A stretch of 47,200 bases of DNA from Eubacteriales bacterium (GTDB taxonomy: Bacteria; Bacillota; Clostridia; Lachnospirales; Lachnospiraceae), in the NCBI GenBank assembly GCA_030524135.1, contig JAUNHA010000016.1, positions 1 through 47,200 of the forward strand, given 5' to 3'. Below the pieces are notes generated by a model. It was given only the letters and a program-made list of their open reading frames with translations, made no database searches and had not been told where the DNA came from. Position numbers and translations under genes: made by a program. Positions 24,714-33,741 of the stretch are shown here, one piece after another (position 1 is the stretch's first letter; every line of letters begins with the position of its first letter).

Positions 24714-25618
24714 TCGGCTTTCTGCAAAAAAGCGGAAAACAGCGCTTCATTTTCCACATACGGCAGCTCGATCGTGATCTGCCCCGCCGCATACGGCGCA
24801 ACATCATACGGATTGAAGTATACGGTCATTCCGGTGTCGCTTAAGGTCCACTGCAGCTTTGCCGGCTCATCTGATCCCTCAATTGCGGTTCCGTCCACCA
24901 TTCCTCTTACCGTATCCTTATACTCGTCAAACAGCACGCCGCCGCCATTTTCTTCGGAAAATGCCTCGAGCTTTTCGATCAGCTTCTCATACAGCGCGTC
25001 CTGATCGCTCACGACGTCCGAAAGCTGCAGCTCTTTTCCTGTCTGGCTGTCATAGCTAAGCCCCGCGGAACCGGACATCGGATGCGCGCCTCCGGTATTT
25101 TCATAGCTGTCAGTGCGGTAGCTGAAGACCTTTTCATCAGCCCGCGTTACGGTAATGCGCGTTTCCCAGGCATAGCCGGCAAAGGTTCCGCCGTCCTTTT
25201 TTGTCTCCTCATAGCTTTCCTCGGCTGCCTTTGAGATCTCATCAAAAGCCGCCTCCGCCTGTTTTCCGGCCTCGCGGTTATTCTGTGCGAGTGTTCCCGC
25301 AAGCGCGCTGTAGCCTTCGTTCATCAGATAGATCTCGTCATAGATCACGGATACGAGCTCCTGCTCTCCGTCCTCATTCTTTTTGGAAAGCGTCGCCGCC
25401 TCGATCACGGGCTCCGGAACCTCATCCTCTTCCGCCGTACCTTCCGCATCCTCCGATGCGTCAGTCTCCGTCTCCGAACTCGTTTCCTCCGCTTTCTCCG
25501 TCTCTGTTTCCGTTACTGCCTGTGTACTCTCCGCCGTGGTTTCCGTATTTTTTCCGCCGCAGGCTGAAAGCAGCATCATCGCTGCGAGCATATATGCTCC
25601 TGCCTTCTTTAAACGCAT
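24710..25618 (-). CDS. DUF3298/DUF4163-like lipoprotein
   Basis: A 302-residue predicted lipoprotein. The signal peptide has a lipobox LLSAC (cysteine near residue 20). It is followed by a Thr/Glu/Ser-rich linker (about 25-75) that probably spans the cell wall. The rest resembles the tandem DUF4163/DUF3298 fold of the extracellular parts of RsiV and PdaC: an ENTGGAHPMSG motif and a C-terminal VYFNPYDVAPYAAGQITIEL-type segment split around 270-290. RsiV binds lysozyme, but no anti-sigma segment is present here, so that role should not be assumed. The ATG at 25618 with GAGGGG upstream is preferred to one at 25648. It ends inside the promoter of the next operon. Confidence 0.78.
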   Translation of the reverse strand: MRLKKAGAYMLAAMMLLSACGGKNTETTAESTQAVTETETEKAEETSSETETDASEDAEGTAEEDEVPEPVIEAATLSKKNEDGEQELVSVIYDEIYLMNEGYSALAGTLAQNNREAGKQAEAAFDEISKAAEESYEETKKDGGTFAGYAWETRITVTRADEKVFSYRTDSYENTGGAHPMSGSAGLSYDSQTGKELQLSDVVSDQDALYEKLIEKLEAFSEENGGGVLFDEYKDTVRGMVDGTAIEGSDEPAKLQWTLSDTGMTVYFNPYDVAPYAAGQITIELPYVENEALFSAFLQKAD

Positions 25619-25634
25619 TGTACCCCTCTCTTTC

Positions 25635-25659
25635 TGCCGTGCATGCACGGCATCATGCC
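25635..25659. promoter_or_regulatory. Two adjacent palindromes upstream of the lipoprotein gene
   Basis: TGCCGTGCATGCACGGCA (25635-25652) is a perfect 18-bp palindrome, partly overlapped by the odd palindrome GGCATCATGCC (25649-25659). They lie 17-41 nt before the lipoprotein ATG. They may be a repressor site or form an mRNA hairpin just before the ribosome binding site; no binding protein can be named. Confidence 0.45.
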
Positions 25660-25734
25660 ATTTTAATTCTTTTATCCGGATCCTCCGGCGCCCGGTCTCC
25701 CGGCTTCCTGATTTTCCGGCTGCTGCACAAACTG

Positions 25735-26583
25735 TTACACAAATTTTCTGACCTTCACATAGAGCCTTCCTTTTTTTGTTTCATGCTCCATGCCGTCATA
25801 GATAAATTTTCCGTATCCGCGTACGGAGATGCGCATGCCTTCCTTTAAGGAAGCGCCTGACTGCCTGAGTATCCTGCCGTCTGCAAACACCTTTTCAGCG
25901 GCGATGAGTTCAGCCGAAACGCCCCGGGACAGCTTGAATACAGCTGAAACAAGTGCATCCAGGCGCTCCGACGCCACGTTGACGGACATCGCCTCAAACT
26001 TTGGAAAAAGGCTGCACTCCGCCGGGGAAACGCGCTCGCATTCCACCGCCGTATGGCGGACCCGCGTAAGCTCGTCCGTGATGAGCCCGGCAACGCCCGT
26101 CGTGCAGAAGATCCACGCCTCTGTGCCGTCCACAAGGATATCACCGGTCTGATCCCGCTCGATCCCGAGGTTCATAAGCGCCCCCAGATAGTCCCGGTGC
26201 GTTAACGCATCTGCAAATTTCTCACTGCGCGCCCTGATGCGGATACACGCAAGATATTCGGAAAACAGCTCCGCAAGACGGCGGTTTTGCTCCGCTGCCC
26301 CTGCGTCACCGGCCTCATCTTCCCTGTTCCCGCCGGCAGCGCTCTTTTTTCCCAAAGCGGCCTCTTCCGAAAGATACGCGGGAAGAAACAGCGCCATCTG
26401 CCGGTCTGCTTCCGCATGTCCTCCGTATAGCACGAACGGAACAGGAGCAAGCTCCCGTTCCGTTTCATGAAATACTGCCTGCTCCGAGGTTCCAAGAAAG
26501 TCCGTATGCTGCGGAATATCCCGCTGATATGTTCTGTTTGAGAGCTCGCGCAGTCTTGCCGCGAGCAGATCTCTGTCTTCCAA
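25735..26583 (-). CDS. ylmH: YlmH family S4-domain RNA-binding protein
   Basis: A 282-residue protein of the YlmH family, which binds ribosomal RNA through a C-terminal S4 domain and helps rescue stalled ribosomes in Firmicutes. The S4 domain covers about residues 200-260 (VASERLDALVSAVFKLSR, then LIAAEKVFADGR). HRDYLGALMNLGIERDQTGDI, conserved in YlmH, lies around 130-150. The start is TTG (26581-26583) with GAGGGA 8 nt upstream. The usual neighbours (the ylm/divIVA cluster) are missing; here it is the distal gene after the giant glycosyltransferase. Confidence 0.9.
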   Translation of the reverse strand: MEDRDLLAARLRELSNRTYQRDIPQHTDFLGTSEQAVFHETERELAPVPFVLYGGHAEADRQMALFLPAYLSEEAALGKKSAAGGNREDEAGDAGAAEQNRRLAELFSEYLACIRIRARSEKFADALTHRDYLGALMNLGIERDQTGDILVDGTEAWIFCTTGVAGLITDELTRVRHTAVECERVSPAECSLFPKFEAMSVNVASERLDALVSAVFKLSRGVSAELIAAEKVFADGRILRQSGASLKEGMRISVRGYGKFIYDGMEHETKKGRLYVKVRKFV

Positions 26584-26596
26584 CGCCGGTTCCCTC

Positions 26597-29500
26597 TTAT
26601 TTCTCCGTCTTTGCTTCCGGTCTCTTTTTCTTTACCTTGAAATCCGGTGCGACGATCTTCCATGCCGCGTCCATGCTGTAATGCTTCTTCATATAGCCTT
26701 CCGTCTCCCGGCTGATCGCAGAGAGCACCTTTGCATCCCCGTACAGCTTAAGCACCGCGTCCGCAAAGCCCTGCGCCGTCTCTTCCGGCTTCTCGTAAAT
26801 GTCCTCGTCCCGGTCATTGGTAACCGCAAGGACCTTCTCCGCATCCGGAATTCCCTCGGCGCCCACGGAGGTCGTTACGACCACTGCTCCGTTGTAGAGT
26901 GCTTCTACGACCTTGCCCTTTACGCCCGCGCCGTAGCGGAGCGGAACAACGGTGAGCCTTGTCTTATGATACAGCTCCGAAAGCGCCTCGTCGCTGACAA
27001 ATCCGAGCACATGGATGCCGCTTTCCTCCGGCTTTTCTCCGAGTGCCGCGATCTCATCCGTCACCTTCGATCCCGCGATGTAGAAATTCATCTCCGGATG
27101 CGCCGTGCGAAGCTTCGGGAAAATGTCCTTTGCAAACCACAGCACACCGTCCGCATTCGGCGGGTGCGCGAAGCCGCCCACAAAGAGCAGGCCCTCCCGC
27201 TTTTCATAATCGGCCTCTGCCGCTTCATTCTCCGGGAAGCTGTCCCAGAGATATGCGGTGATCGCCTTTACCGGGATCTCCGGATCGACCGCATGGATCT
27301 CCTCCACCTCAAGCTCCGACGGATAGTAGGAAACCTCCGCCTTCCGCATGACGGTAAATTCAATGTTCTTCCAGTAATCCGCTTCCCGCTTTGTGCGGAT
27401 ATCGCCTGTCAGCTCATACTCCCTCGTAAGGCGCATGAAGTGCAGATCATGCCCGTAATAGATGCATTTGATATCCGTATTGTCCCGGATAAATTCTATG
27501 TATTTGATCGCAATATGCGGCCGGTTCAGGTAGGCAATGTCGATAAATGCCTGGTTTTCTTTGATCCAGTCCCAGATTCCGCTCTGCATTTCCTGTCCGT
27601 ACAGGATCTCCACACCCATCTGCATGAGCTCTGTGGAGTAGGGCTCCTCATGAAGGAAATTGTCTCCGAGGAATTTTACGTTATAGCCCTTTGCAAGGAG
27701 CATCCGGATATACTGCCAGGTCGTCTTTGATCCGGCATCCTTATCCCTTGTCGGCACGTAGTGGTCTATGATCAGCACGCAGGGCTTGTCCTGCGAACGG
27801 TCTCTTGCCGCAAACGGGTTCGGATTTCCCGTGTTCTTCGACTGTCTCCGAAGCTCTGCCTTCCATTTGCCCTTAAACTTTTCCTGGTTTACGAGCTGGT
27901 ATTTCTTTAAGCCGCTTCCATTCACGTCCGTACCGTTTGAAATACCTTCAAAGTGCACGACCACGGACTTCGGCTGATACACAACTCTCTTTCCGTGCCG
28001 GCGTACCTCAAACGCGAGATCGCTGTCCTCGCAGTATGCCGGTGCATAGCGCTCGTCAAATCCGCCGATCTCCTCCCAGAGATCCGTCCGGATCATGATC
28101 GCCGCTCCCGAAATGTAATCAACTTCCTTTACATAATTATACTGCGGTTTTTCCGGATCATCCAGTCTTCCGTAATTCCAGCCGGAGCCGTCGTCCCAGA
28201 TGATGCCGCCCGCCTCCTGCAGGCGTCCGTCCGGATAGATGAGCTTTGAGCCCGCAAGTCCGATGCTCCGGTCCGCATCCATCATGGACACAAGCGAGGA
28301 CAGCCAGCCGTCCGTCACCCTGGTATCGTTGTTCAGGAAGAAAATATATTCACCGCGCGCCTTCTTCGCAGCCTGATTGCAGTTCTTCAGGAAGCCCTGA
28401 TTTTCCGCATTCCGGCTTACAACAAGACCCTGAATGTATTTTTCAACATTGCTCGTCGCGTCCATCGAAACATCATCCGCAAGGATGATCTCATACGGCG
28501 TCTCATCGCTGTCCGTATGCTCAATGATCGAACGCACGCAGGCATAGGTATAGGCGATCTGGTTATATACAGGAAGCACGATCGATACTTTCGGGCTCTC
28601 GCATGAAGGTACGGTCAGTCTGCCGTATTCCATATAGTCAGCGCTTACGTTAAACTCTCCCGAGATCCGGTTTCTGCCGTCTTCCGACAGATACAGAGAG
28701 AGCATTTTCACCGGATGCCGGAGCGTGTTTTTCGCATAGGTGATCAGGCGGTGCTTTCTTGAGCCTTCCGGAAATGCACTGAGGAATGCCTTATGGAGCG
28801 AGCGCGACAGGCGCGATCCCATGCCCTCATGCTTTCTCAAATAGGCAAGCTCCTCCAGCATCGCCGCGATATCCCGCTCATGGATCCGGTTCGCTTCCTC
28901 GATGTTGAGGACATGATTCTGCGTTAATCTCAGAACCTCAAGGTTTTTGCTGATCGTCTCCTTATGCTCCCGCACTTCATCCTGCAGGCGGAGATTCCAG
29001 TCTGTGAACTCTGCCAGCTTCCGTTCCGTCTCATGCATATCAGAAAGCGTTTTCTGCTCCCTGCGGTAGCGCCCGATAAATGCCTGCTGCCCGTCTCCGT
29101 GGACAAACTGCTGGAACGATTCTTCCATTTTTTCAAATTCCGGAAGCTCCTCCGCGCGGATGCCGAAGGCTGCAAGGAAGGCCGGAAGGCCTGTATAGGC
29201 GTACAACGCCTCGCGGTAAGCCTCGTACCAGTAGCGGAGCATACGGTAGCGGAGATAATCCCGGTCGAGCGAGTTTTCAAATACCCATTCGTAATCCAGG
29301 TAATAATAGGCGTTTCCGCATACCATGATGTTCTCAAAGAGGCAGTCCATGTTGTGGCACTCGTGTGTTCCCATGCCGAGTACCAGCTCGAGCGCCTCCT
29401 TGATCGCGTGAACCGGCGCTTTTCCGTCCGCGATCAAAAGCGCCAGCTTTCTTGCGAGCGTGATACCGTCCAGATAGGTATAGGATACGCTGTAAAGTCC

Positions 29501-30649
29501 TGCCTTGTCCTTTGTAAAGCGCGGCGCCTGGGTCTGAAGCTTTGTTTCACGGTCCTCTGAGAGGATCTTATACTTCCACTCGAGGGAAAGGATGTGGTCG
29601 TTTGCCGCTTCGGAAAGCGCCCGTTTTACTACGCGGCGTTCGCCGTTTTCTTCTAATATTTCTGTTCTGGTCTGATAAGCCGGAATACGCGTGCGGTTAT
29701 AGCGGATATAGATCTGCGGCGGCAGGGCGGAAAGCGCTCCCGCAGCGGTTCCGTTCTCCGCATCCTCTTCGCCCTCTTCTCCCAGATATCCGGAAAGCAG
29801 CACGAAATAAGCCGGCGCAAACGGTGCGAACGCCTTGTTTTTGCACAGCGTTCCGTAGACCGCTTCCTCGTCGCAGGTCACATAGCGGTCCGCCTCATAC
29901 GCATCGGAAATCCCGCGGAAATCCCCGTCCTGCGGAAGATACGCATCTGAGAAAATATCCTTTGTAAGCCTTGCGTCAGGGAGCGGATAATACCACTTTG
30001 ACGCAGAGAACGGAAGTTTCTCCACATCCCGCTTAAAATTCTCATATCCGGCATATACCCTGCCCTCTGTATGTTTATCACCGGTCAGAAACCGGAGCGC
30101 GTCATAATTATCCACGGACAGAAGCAGGAGGCCTCCCTTTTTCAGGTGACCGGCTGCCGCGTGGAGAAATTCCGGAAGCGCCTCTTCAAACAGGGTCTCC
30201 GCTTTCTGTCCCGCATCCTTCTGCTGGATTTTCTGCAGAAGTCCCGGTACGGTCTCCAGCATCAGCTCTTCCGTGATCTCGGGAATGACCACCGCGTCAT
30301 ATCTGCGCGTGATCACATTTTTGATCAGTCCGAGATTCCCGCCGTTTTCCCGAAGGCGGTCCGGACAGCGGAATCTGATCACCTCCAGATTTTCGACCCT
30401 GCTGTCCTTTACATCCAGTTCTCCGACCTTTCCGGAAAGCAGCTCGCAGCAGGCGCCGTAATTGGCGCCGAGCATCAGCACGTTCATCCTGTCCGTAAAC
30501 GGATACCACTCAAACAGGTTTTCCCTGTTCGGGGAAAGCGCATAGAGATAATCCGCACGCTCCTCATTCAGGAGAATCGCCTGCTCCGCTTCGCTCCCGC
30601 TTCCCTGTGCTCTTAGTTTTTCAATAAGATCATAGCTGATCAAGTCCAT
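26597..30649 (-). CDS. Giant fused methyltransferase-like / kinase-like / coiled-coil / GT2 / GT4 protein
   Basis: A 1350-residue multidomain protein. Residues about 40-290 resemble a class I methyltransferase (motif I LMLGANYGA, 58-66). Residues about 310-520 look like a small-molecule kinase fold: Lys342 in RVVKRAL, a catalytic loop NMDCLFENIMV (Asp435, Asn440) and LDYEW (Asp452) in the DFG position. Residues about 530-605 form a coiled coil. A GT2 domain follows (VSIVLPVYN 688-696, LADDVSMDAT, FLNNDTR 771-777), then a GT4-type domain (about 955-1320, with GFAHPPNADGVLWF and VVPLRYGAGVKGKVVEAL). The first three parts match the layout of WbdD, the chain terminator of polymannose O-antigens. 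It starts 2 nt after the Wzt-like ATPase gene, so both are made together. Confidence 0.82.
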   Translation of the reverse strand: MDLISYDLIEKLRAQGSGSEAEQAILLNEERADYLYALSPNRENLFEWYPFTDRMNVLMLGANYGACCELLSGKVGELDVKDSRVENLEVIRFRCPDRLRENGGNLGLIKNVITRRYDAVVIPEITEELMLETVPGLLQKIQQKDAGQKAETLFEEALPEFLHAAAGHLKKGGLLLLSVDNYDALRFLTGDKHTEGRVYAGYENFKRDVEKLPFSASKWYYPLPDARLTKDIFSDAYLPQDGDFRGISDAYEADRYVTCDEEAVYGTLCKNKAFAPFAPAYFVLLSGYLGEEGEEDAENGTAAGALSALPPQIYIRYNRTRIPAYQTRTEILEENGERRVVKRALSEAANDHILSLEWKYKILSEDRETKLQTQAPRFTKDKAGLYSVSYTYLDGITLARKLALLIADGKAPVHAIKEALELVLGMGTHECHNMDCLFENIMVCGNAYYYLDYEWVFENSLDRDYLRYRMLRYWYEAYREALYAYTGLPAFLAAFGIRAEELPEFEKMEESFQQFVHGDGQQAFIGRYRREQKTLSDMHETERKLAEFTDWNLRLQDEVREHKETISKNLEVLRLTQNHVLNIEEANRIHERDIAAMLEELAYLRKHEGMGSRLSRSLHKAFLSAFPEGSRKHRLITYAKNTLRHPVKMLSLYLSEDGRNRISGEFNVSADYMEYGRLTVPSCESPKVSIVLPVYNQIAYTYACVRSIIEHTDSDETPYEIILADDVSMDATSNVEKYIQGLVVSRNAENQGFLKNCNQAAKKARGEYIFFLNNDTRVTDGWLSSLVSMMDADRSIGLAGSKLIYPDGRLQEAGGIIWDDGSGWNYGRLDDPEKPQYNYVKEVDYISGAAIMIRTDLWEEIGGFDERYAPAYCEDSDLAFEVRRHGKRVVYQPKSVVVHFEGISNGTDVNGSGLKKYQLVNQEKFKGKWKAELRRQSKNTGNPNPFAARDRSQDKPCVLIIDHYVPTRDKDAGSKTTWQYIRMLLAKGYNVKFLGDNFLHEEPYSTELMQMGVEILYGQEMQSGIWDWIKENQAFIDIAYLNRPHIAIKYIEFIRDNTDIKCIYYGHDLHFMRLTREYELTGDIRTKREADYWKNIEFTVMRKAEVSYYPSELEVEEIHAVDPEIPVKAITAYLWDSFPENEAAEADYEKREGLLFVGGFAHPPNADGVLWFAKDIFPKLRTAHPEMNFYIAGSKVTDEIAALGEKPEESGIHVLGFVSDEALSELYHKTRLTVVPLRYGAGVKGKVVEALYNGAVVVTTSVGAEGIPDAEKVLAVTNDRDEDIYEKPEETAQGFADAVLKLYGDAKVLSAISRETEGYMKKHYSMDAAWKIVAPDFKVKKKRPEAKTEK

Positions 30650-30651
30650 AT

Positions 30652-32019
30652 CTACTCCTGTCCTCCCGCTTCTGCCTTCGAAAGCCGACGGCAGTTCACT
30701 CCGGATTCCATATCGTATACGCCGACCGTGTTCTTATTGGAGATCACCGTCAGATTGAGAAGATCATACAGCCTGTGATATACCGTATGCTCTCCCTGTT
30801 CAAAGCCCGTACAGCTCATGCTGACCAGATATTCCCCGCCCTGCAGATTCATGTGCTGGCTGAACGTTACCTCATAGCCGTCCCCGTCTTCCACGCAGCC
30901 GGTGTCCACGCCCTCAAACATCGTATTCGTGCCGGTCAGGTCGTTTCCGCGCTTGTCACGGATCGTAAAGGTAAAGATCGGGGAATCTATATGCGCATGG
31001 AAGCGGATCCGCTCACGGATGGAAAAATTCTCGCCCTTCAGCACCAGATTGGTGAGCTTTCCTTTTTCATCCAGAATGCCGAAATCATAGATTTCCGCCT
31101 TCCCGTTTCCATATTCATTGACGTTGGGATTGACCGTCATCTGCGCGCGCATCGGTCCTGTCTGCGCTGCCTCTGCCGCTGCGCTCACCTTTCGCGCGGA
31201 GGTCTCCCGGTACAGCGCGCTGTTTTCCTCAGCCTTTTCCTTCTGCTTGTCGATGGTTTCGGAAAGGGCCTCCTGAAGCTGGTCATACTGTCCCGCGAGG
31301 ATCTTCTTGTAGAGATCCACCATCTCGCCCGGCACGCCCTCCGCGATCTTCTCTCCCTTATTCAGGAGTACGACCTTGTCGCAGTATTTCATGACGGATC
31401 CCATGTCATGCGTGACCATGAGGATCGTCGTACCGCGCGCCCGAAGCTCGTCCATGCGGTGATAGCACTTCGCCTGGAAAAACACGTCTCCCACAGAAAG
31501 CGCCTCATCGACGATCAGGATCTCCGGCTCCACATTGATCGCAAGCGCAAAGGCAAGGCGTACGAACATACCGGAGGAATAGGACTTTACTGGCTGATGG
31601 ACGAAATCCCCGATGTCCGCAAACTCCAGAATATCCGGCAGCTTTTCATCCATTTCCTTCTTGGAAAATCCCATCATCGTGCCGTTCATGTATATGTTTT
31701 CGATCCCGGTATAGTCCATGTTAAACCCGGCGCCAAGCTCGAGCAGCGCTGAGATCGTGCCGTTTACGCGCACCGATCCCGCAGTCTGCGTGAGCACGCC
31801 GGTGATGATCTTCAGCATCGTGGACTTTCCGGAGCCGTTCGTTCCGATAATGCCGACCGACTGTCCCTTTTCCACGGAAAAGGAGACGCCGGAAAGCGCG
31901 TAAAAGTCTCTGTGATAGCTTTTTTTACTGAGGCTCAGGCTTTCCCTGAGCCTGTCGATCGGTTTGTCATAAAGCCTGTATACCTTTGTGACATCCGTTA
32001 CTTCAATTACATTTTCCAT
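30652..32019 (-). CDS. Polysaccharide ABC exporter ATPase with C-terminal Wzt carbohydrate-binding domain
   Basis: A 455-residue Wzt-type ATPase. The nucleotide-binding domain has Walker A GTNGSGKST, signature SSGMFVRLAFA, Walker B ILIVDEALSVGD and switch VTHD. After a Lys/Glu/Ala-rich linker (about 245-295), residues about 300-450 form a Wzt_C-type beta-sandwich (FGILDEKGKLTNLV, YEVTFSQHMNLQGGEYLVS), which in Gram-negative systems recognises the capped end of the finished polymer. No matching permease gene is adjacent. The gene lies 18 nt after the aminotransferase stop and just before the giant capping/glycosyltransferase gene. It could share the permease at 7810-8598. Confidence 0.92.
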   Translation of the reverse strand: MENVIEVTDVTKVYRLYDKPIDRLRESLSLSKKSYHRDFYALSGVSFSVEKGQSVGIIGTNGSGKSTMLKIITGVLTQTAGSVRVNGTISALLELGAGFNMDYTGIENIYMNGTMMGFSKKEMDEKLPDILEFADIGDFVHQPVKSYSSGMFVRLAFALAINVEPEILIVDEALSVGDVFFQAKCYHRMDELRARGTTILMVTHDMGSVMKYCDKVVLLNKGEKIAEGVPGEMVDLYKKILAGQYDQLQEALSETIDKQKEKAEENSALYRETSARKVSAAAEAAQTGPMRAQMTVNPNVNEYGNGKAEIYDFGILDEKGKLTNLVLKGENFSIRERIRFHAHIDSPIFTFTIRDKRGNDLTGTNTMFEGVDTGCVEDGDGYEVTFSQHMNLQGGEYLVSMSCTGFEQGEHTVYHRLYDLLNLTVISNKNTVGVYDMESGVNCRRLSKAEAGGQE

Positions 32020-32037
32020 GCCGTTGTCCAGTTTCCT

Positions 32038-33204
32038 TTATTGCGGAAGCGTCTTCACAAACCGTCCGATCCGCTCCATCGCGCGCTTCAGATCGCGCAG
32101 GGAATATGCATAGGATATTCTGAGGAAGCCCTCCCCGCTGTCCCCGAACGCTGATCCCGGAACGACCGCGACCTTTTCCGTCTCCAGAAGGCGCATCGCA
32201 AACTCCTCCGAGCTCATACCGAATTTTTTGATGCAGGGGAAGAGATAGAAGGCCCCCTGTGCCGGAAAGCAGGGAATTCCCAGCTCCGCAAATTTCTCCA
32301 GCAGATAGCGCCGTCTCTGGTTATAGGCCTCGCGCATCTCTGCAATGTCGTCATCGCCTTTATTCATCGCCTCCACGGCCGCGTACTGCGCGGTCGTCGG
32401 CGCGCACATGATCGCAAACTGATGGATCTTCAGCATCTGATGCAGGATACGCTCCGGTCCGCAGGCATATCCCAGTCTCCAGCCCGTCATCGCAAATGCC
32501 TTTGAAAAGCCGTTGATCACGATCGTCCGGTCCCGCATGCCCGGAAGCGAAGCGATGGAAACATGCGGCTTTCCGGTATAGCTGAGCTCCGAATAGATCT
32601 CATCGGAGATCACGTACAGATCCTTTTCTTCGACGATCTGCGCGATTTTTTCCAGATCCTCCCGCTCCATGACCGCGCCGGTCGGGTTGTTCGGGTAGGA
32701 AATAAACAGAAGCTTTGTCCTGTCCGTAATATGCGAAAGAAGCTCTTCCGGCTGAAGCTTGAAGTGATTTTCCTCCTTCAGCGGAATCGTCACCGGCGTC
32801 GCACCCGCAAGGATGGCGCAGGGCTTATAGGATACAAAGCAGGGTTCCGGGATGATGACTTCGTCCCCGCGTTCAAGCATCGCGCGGAACGCAAGGTCAA
32901 TCGCCTCTGAACCGCCTACCGTCACGAGGACCTCGCCCTCCGGATCATACGACATTCCGTAATGCCGCTTTACAAATCCCGTAATCGCCTCGCGCAGACT
33001 TTTGAGGCCTGCGTTCGAGGTATAGAAGGTCTTTCCCTTTACGAGGGAATAGATTCCTTCCTCCCGCACATGCCAGGGCGTATCAAAATCCGGCTCGCCC
33101 ACGCCGAGCGAGATCGCACCGTCCATTTCGCCCACGATATCGAAAAATTTCCGGATGCCGGAAGGCGGAATGTCCTCGATAAAGCTGTTCAGCGGGTTTC
33201 TCAT
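32038..33204 (-). CDS. Class I/II PLP-dependent aminotransferase
   Basis: A 388-residue fold-type I aminotransferase of the aspartate/aromatic/alanine group. SLGVGEPDFDTP, YPNNPTGAV and the PLP lysine in NGFSKAFAMTGWRLGY are in order, with an FLRISYA arginine near the C-terminus for carboxylate binding. The start overlaps the stop of the Lrp-family gene by 4 bp (ATGA), so the two are cotranslated, and the regulator probably senses an amino acid made or used by this enzyme. The exact amino acid is not determined. Confidence 0.92.
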   Translation of the reverse strand: MRNPLNSFIEDIPPSGIRKFFDIVGEMDGAISLGVGEPDFDTPWHVREEGIYSLVKGKTFYTSNAGLKSLREAITGFVKRHYGMSYDPEGEVLVTVGGSEAIDLAFRAMLERGDEVIIPEPCFVSYKPCAILAGATPVTIPLKEENHFKLQPEELLSHITDRTKLLFISYPNNPTGAVMEREDLEKIAQIVEEKDLYVISDEIYSELSYTGKPHVSIASLPGMRDRTIVINGFSKAFAMTGWRLGYACGPERILHQMLKIHQFAIMCAPTTAQYAAVEAMNKGDDDIAEMREAYNQRRRYLLEKFAELGIPCFPAQGAFYLFPCIKKFGMSSEEFAMRLLETEKVAVVPGSAFGDSGEGFLRISYAYSLRDLKRAMERIGRFVKTLPQ

Positions 33205-33695
33205 GACATTTCGATCCTTTCGTCCTTCCGCGGCTCCTCAAGCACGGTGCCGTGATCCTTATATTTTTTCAGAATAAACAGTGTGGAAGTGGAGAGCACC
33301 CCATCGATCGTGGAGAGCTTTTCCGATACGAACATCGCGATCTCACGCATGGACTTGCCCTGGATGATGACCGCATAGTCAAAGTTTCCGCTGATCAGAT
33401 AAACGCTCGTCACCTCCGGATACTGCCAGATACGCTCCGCGATCTGTTCAAAACCGACGCCGCGCTGCGGAGCCACCTTTACCTCGATAAACGCATCCGC
33501 TTTTTCATTGTCCGTCTTGTCCCAGTTCACCATCGTGTGATAGCCGCAGATCACGCCCGAATCCTCAAGCGCCTCGATCTCCTTTGCGACGTCCTCCTCG
33601 CGCTCGCCGATGAGTGCCGCGAGGTCCTTTGCCGTGATGCGCGCATTTTTTTCAAGTATCGTTAAAATCTTATCTCCTAAAACCTTGTCCCTCAT
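33201..33695 (-). CDS. Lrp/AsnC-family transcriptional regulator
   Basis: A 164-residue regulator. The N-terminal helix-turn-helix (about 1-60: ILTILEKNARITAKDLAALIGE type) is followed by a RAM/AsnC ligand-binding domain (about 70-150: VAPQRGVGFEQIAERI, VYLISGNFDYAVII). AAAGGAAG lies upstream of the ATG. It overlaps the downstream aminotransferase by 4 bp. Lrp-type proteins commonly bind an amino acid and control the adjacent enzyme. The promoter is not obvious in the 46-bp gap upstream. Confidence 0.93.
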   Translation of the reverse strand: MRDKVLGDKILTILEKNARITAKDLAALIGEREEDVAKEIEALEDSGVICGYHTMVNWDKTDNEKADAFIEVKVAPQRGVGFEQIAERIWQYPEVTSVYLISGNFDYAVIIQGKSMREIAMFVSEKLSTIDGVLSTSTLFILKKYKDHGTVLEEPRKDERIEMS

Positions 33696-33718
33696 GTTCT
33701 CTTCCTTTCTGCCGCAGG

Positions 33719-33738
33719 TTTACGCGCCTTTACGCGCC
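33719..33738. repeat. Perfect 10-bp tandem repeat
   Basis: TTTACGCGCC occurs twice without a gap between the deaminase stop codon and the Lrp-family gene. It may be slippage or part of a short regulatory site; no hairpin with a U-tract was found here. Confidence 0.6.
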
Positions 33739-33741
33739 GGG

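Noticed and set aside
26681-27730. 349-codon plus-strand frame opposite the giant glycosyltransferase
   Set aside because: His/Arg/Leu-rich shadow of the GT4 domain coding sequence.
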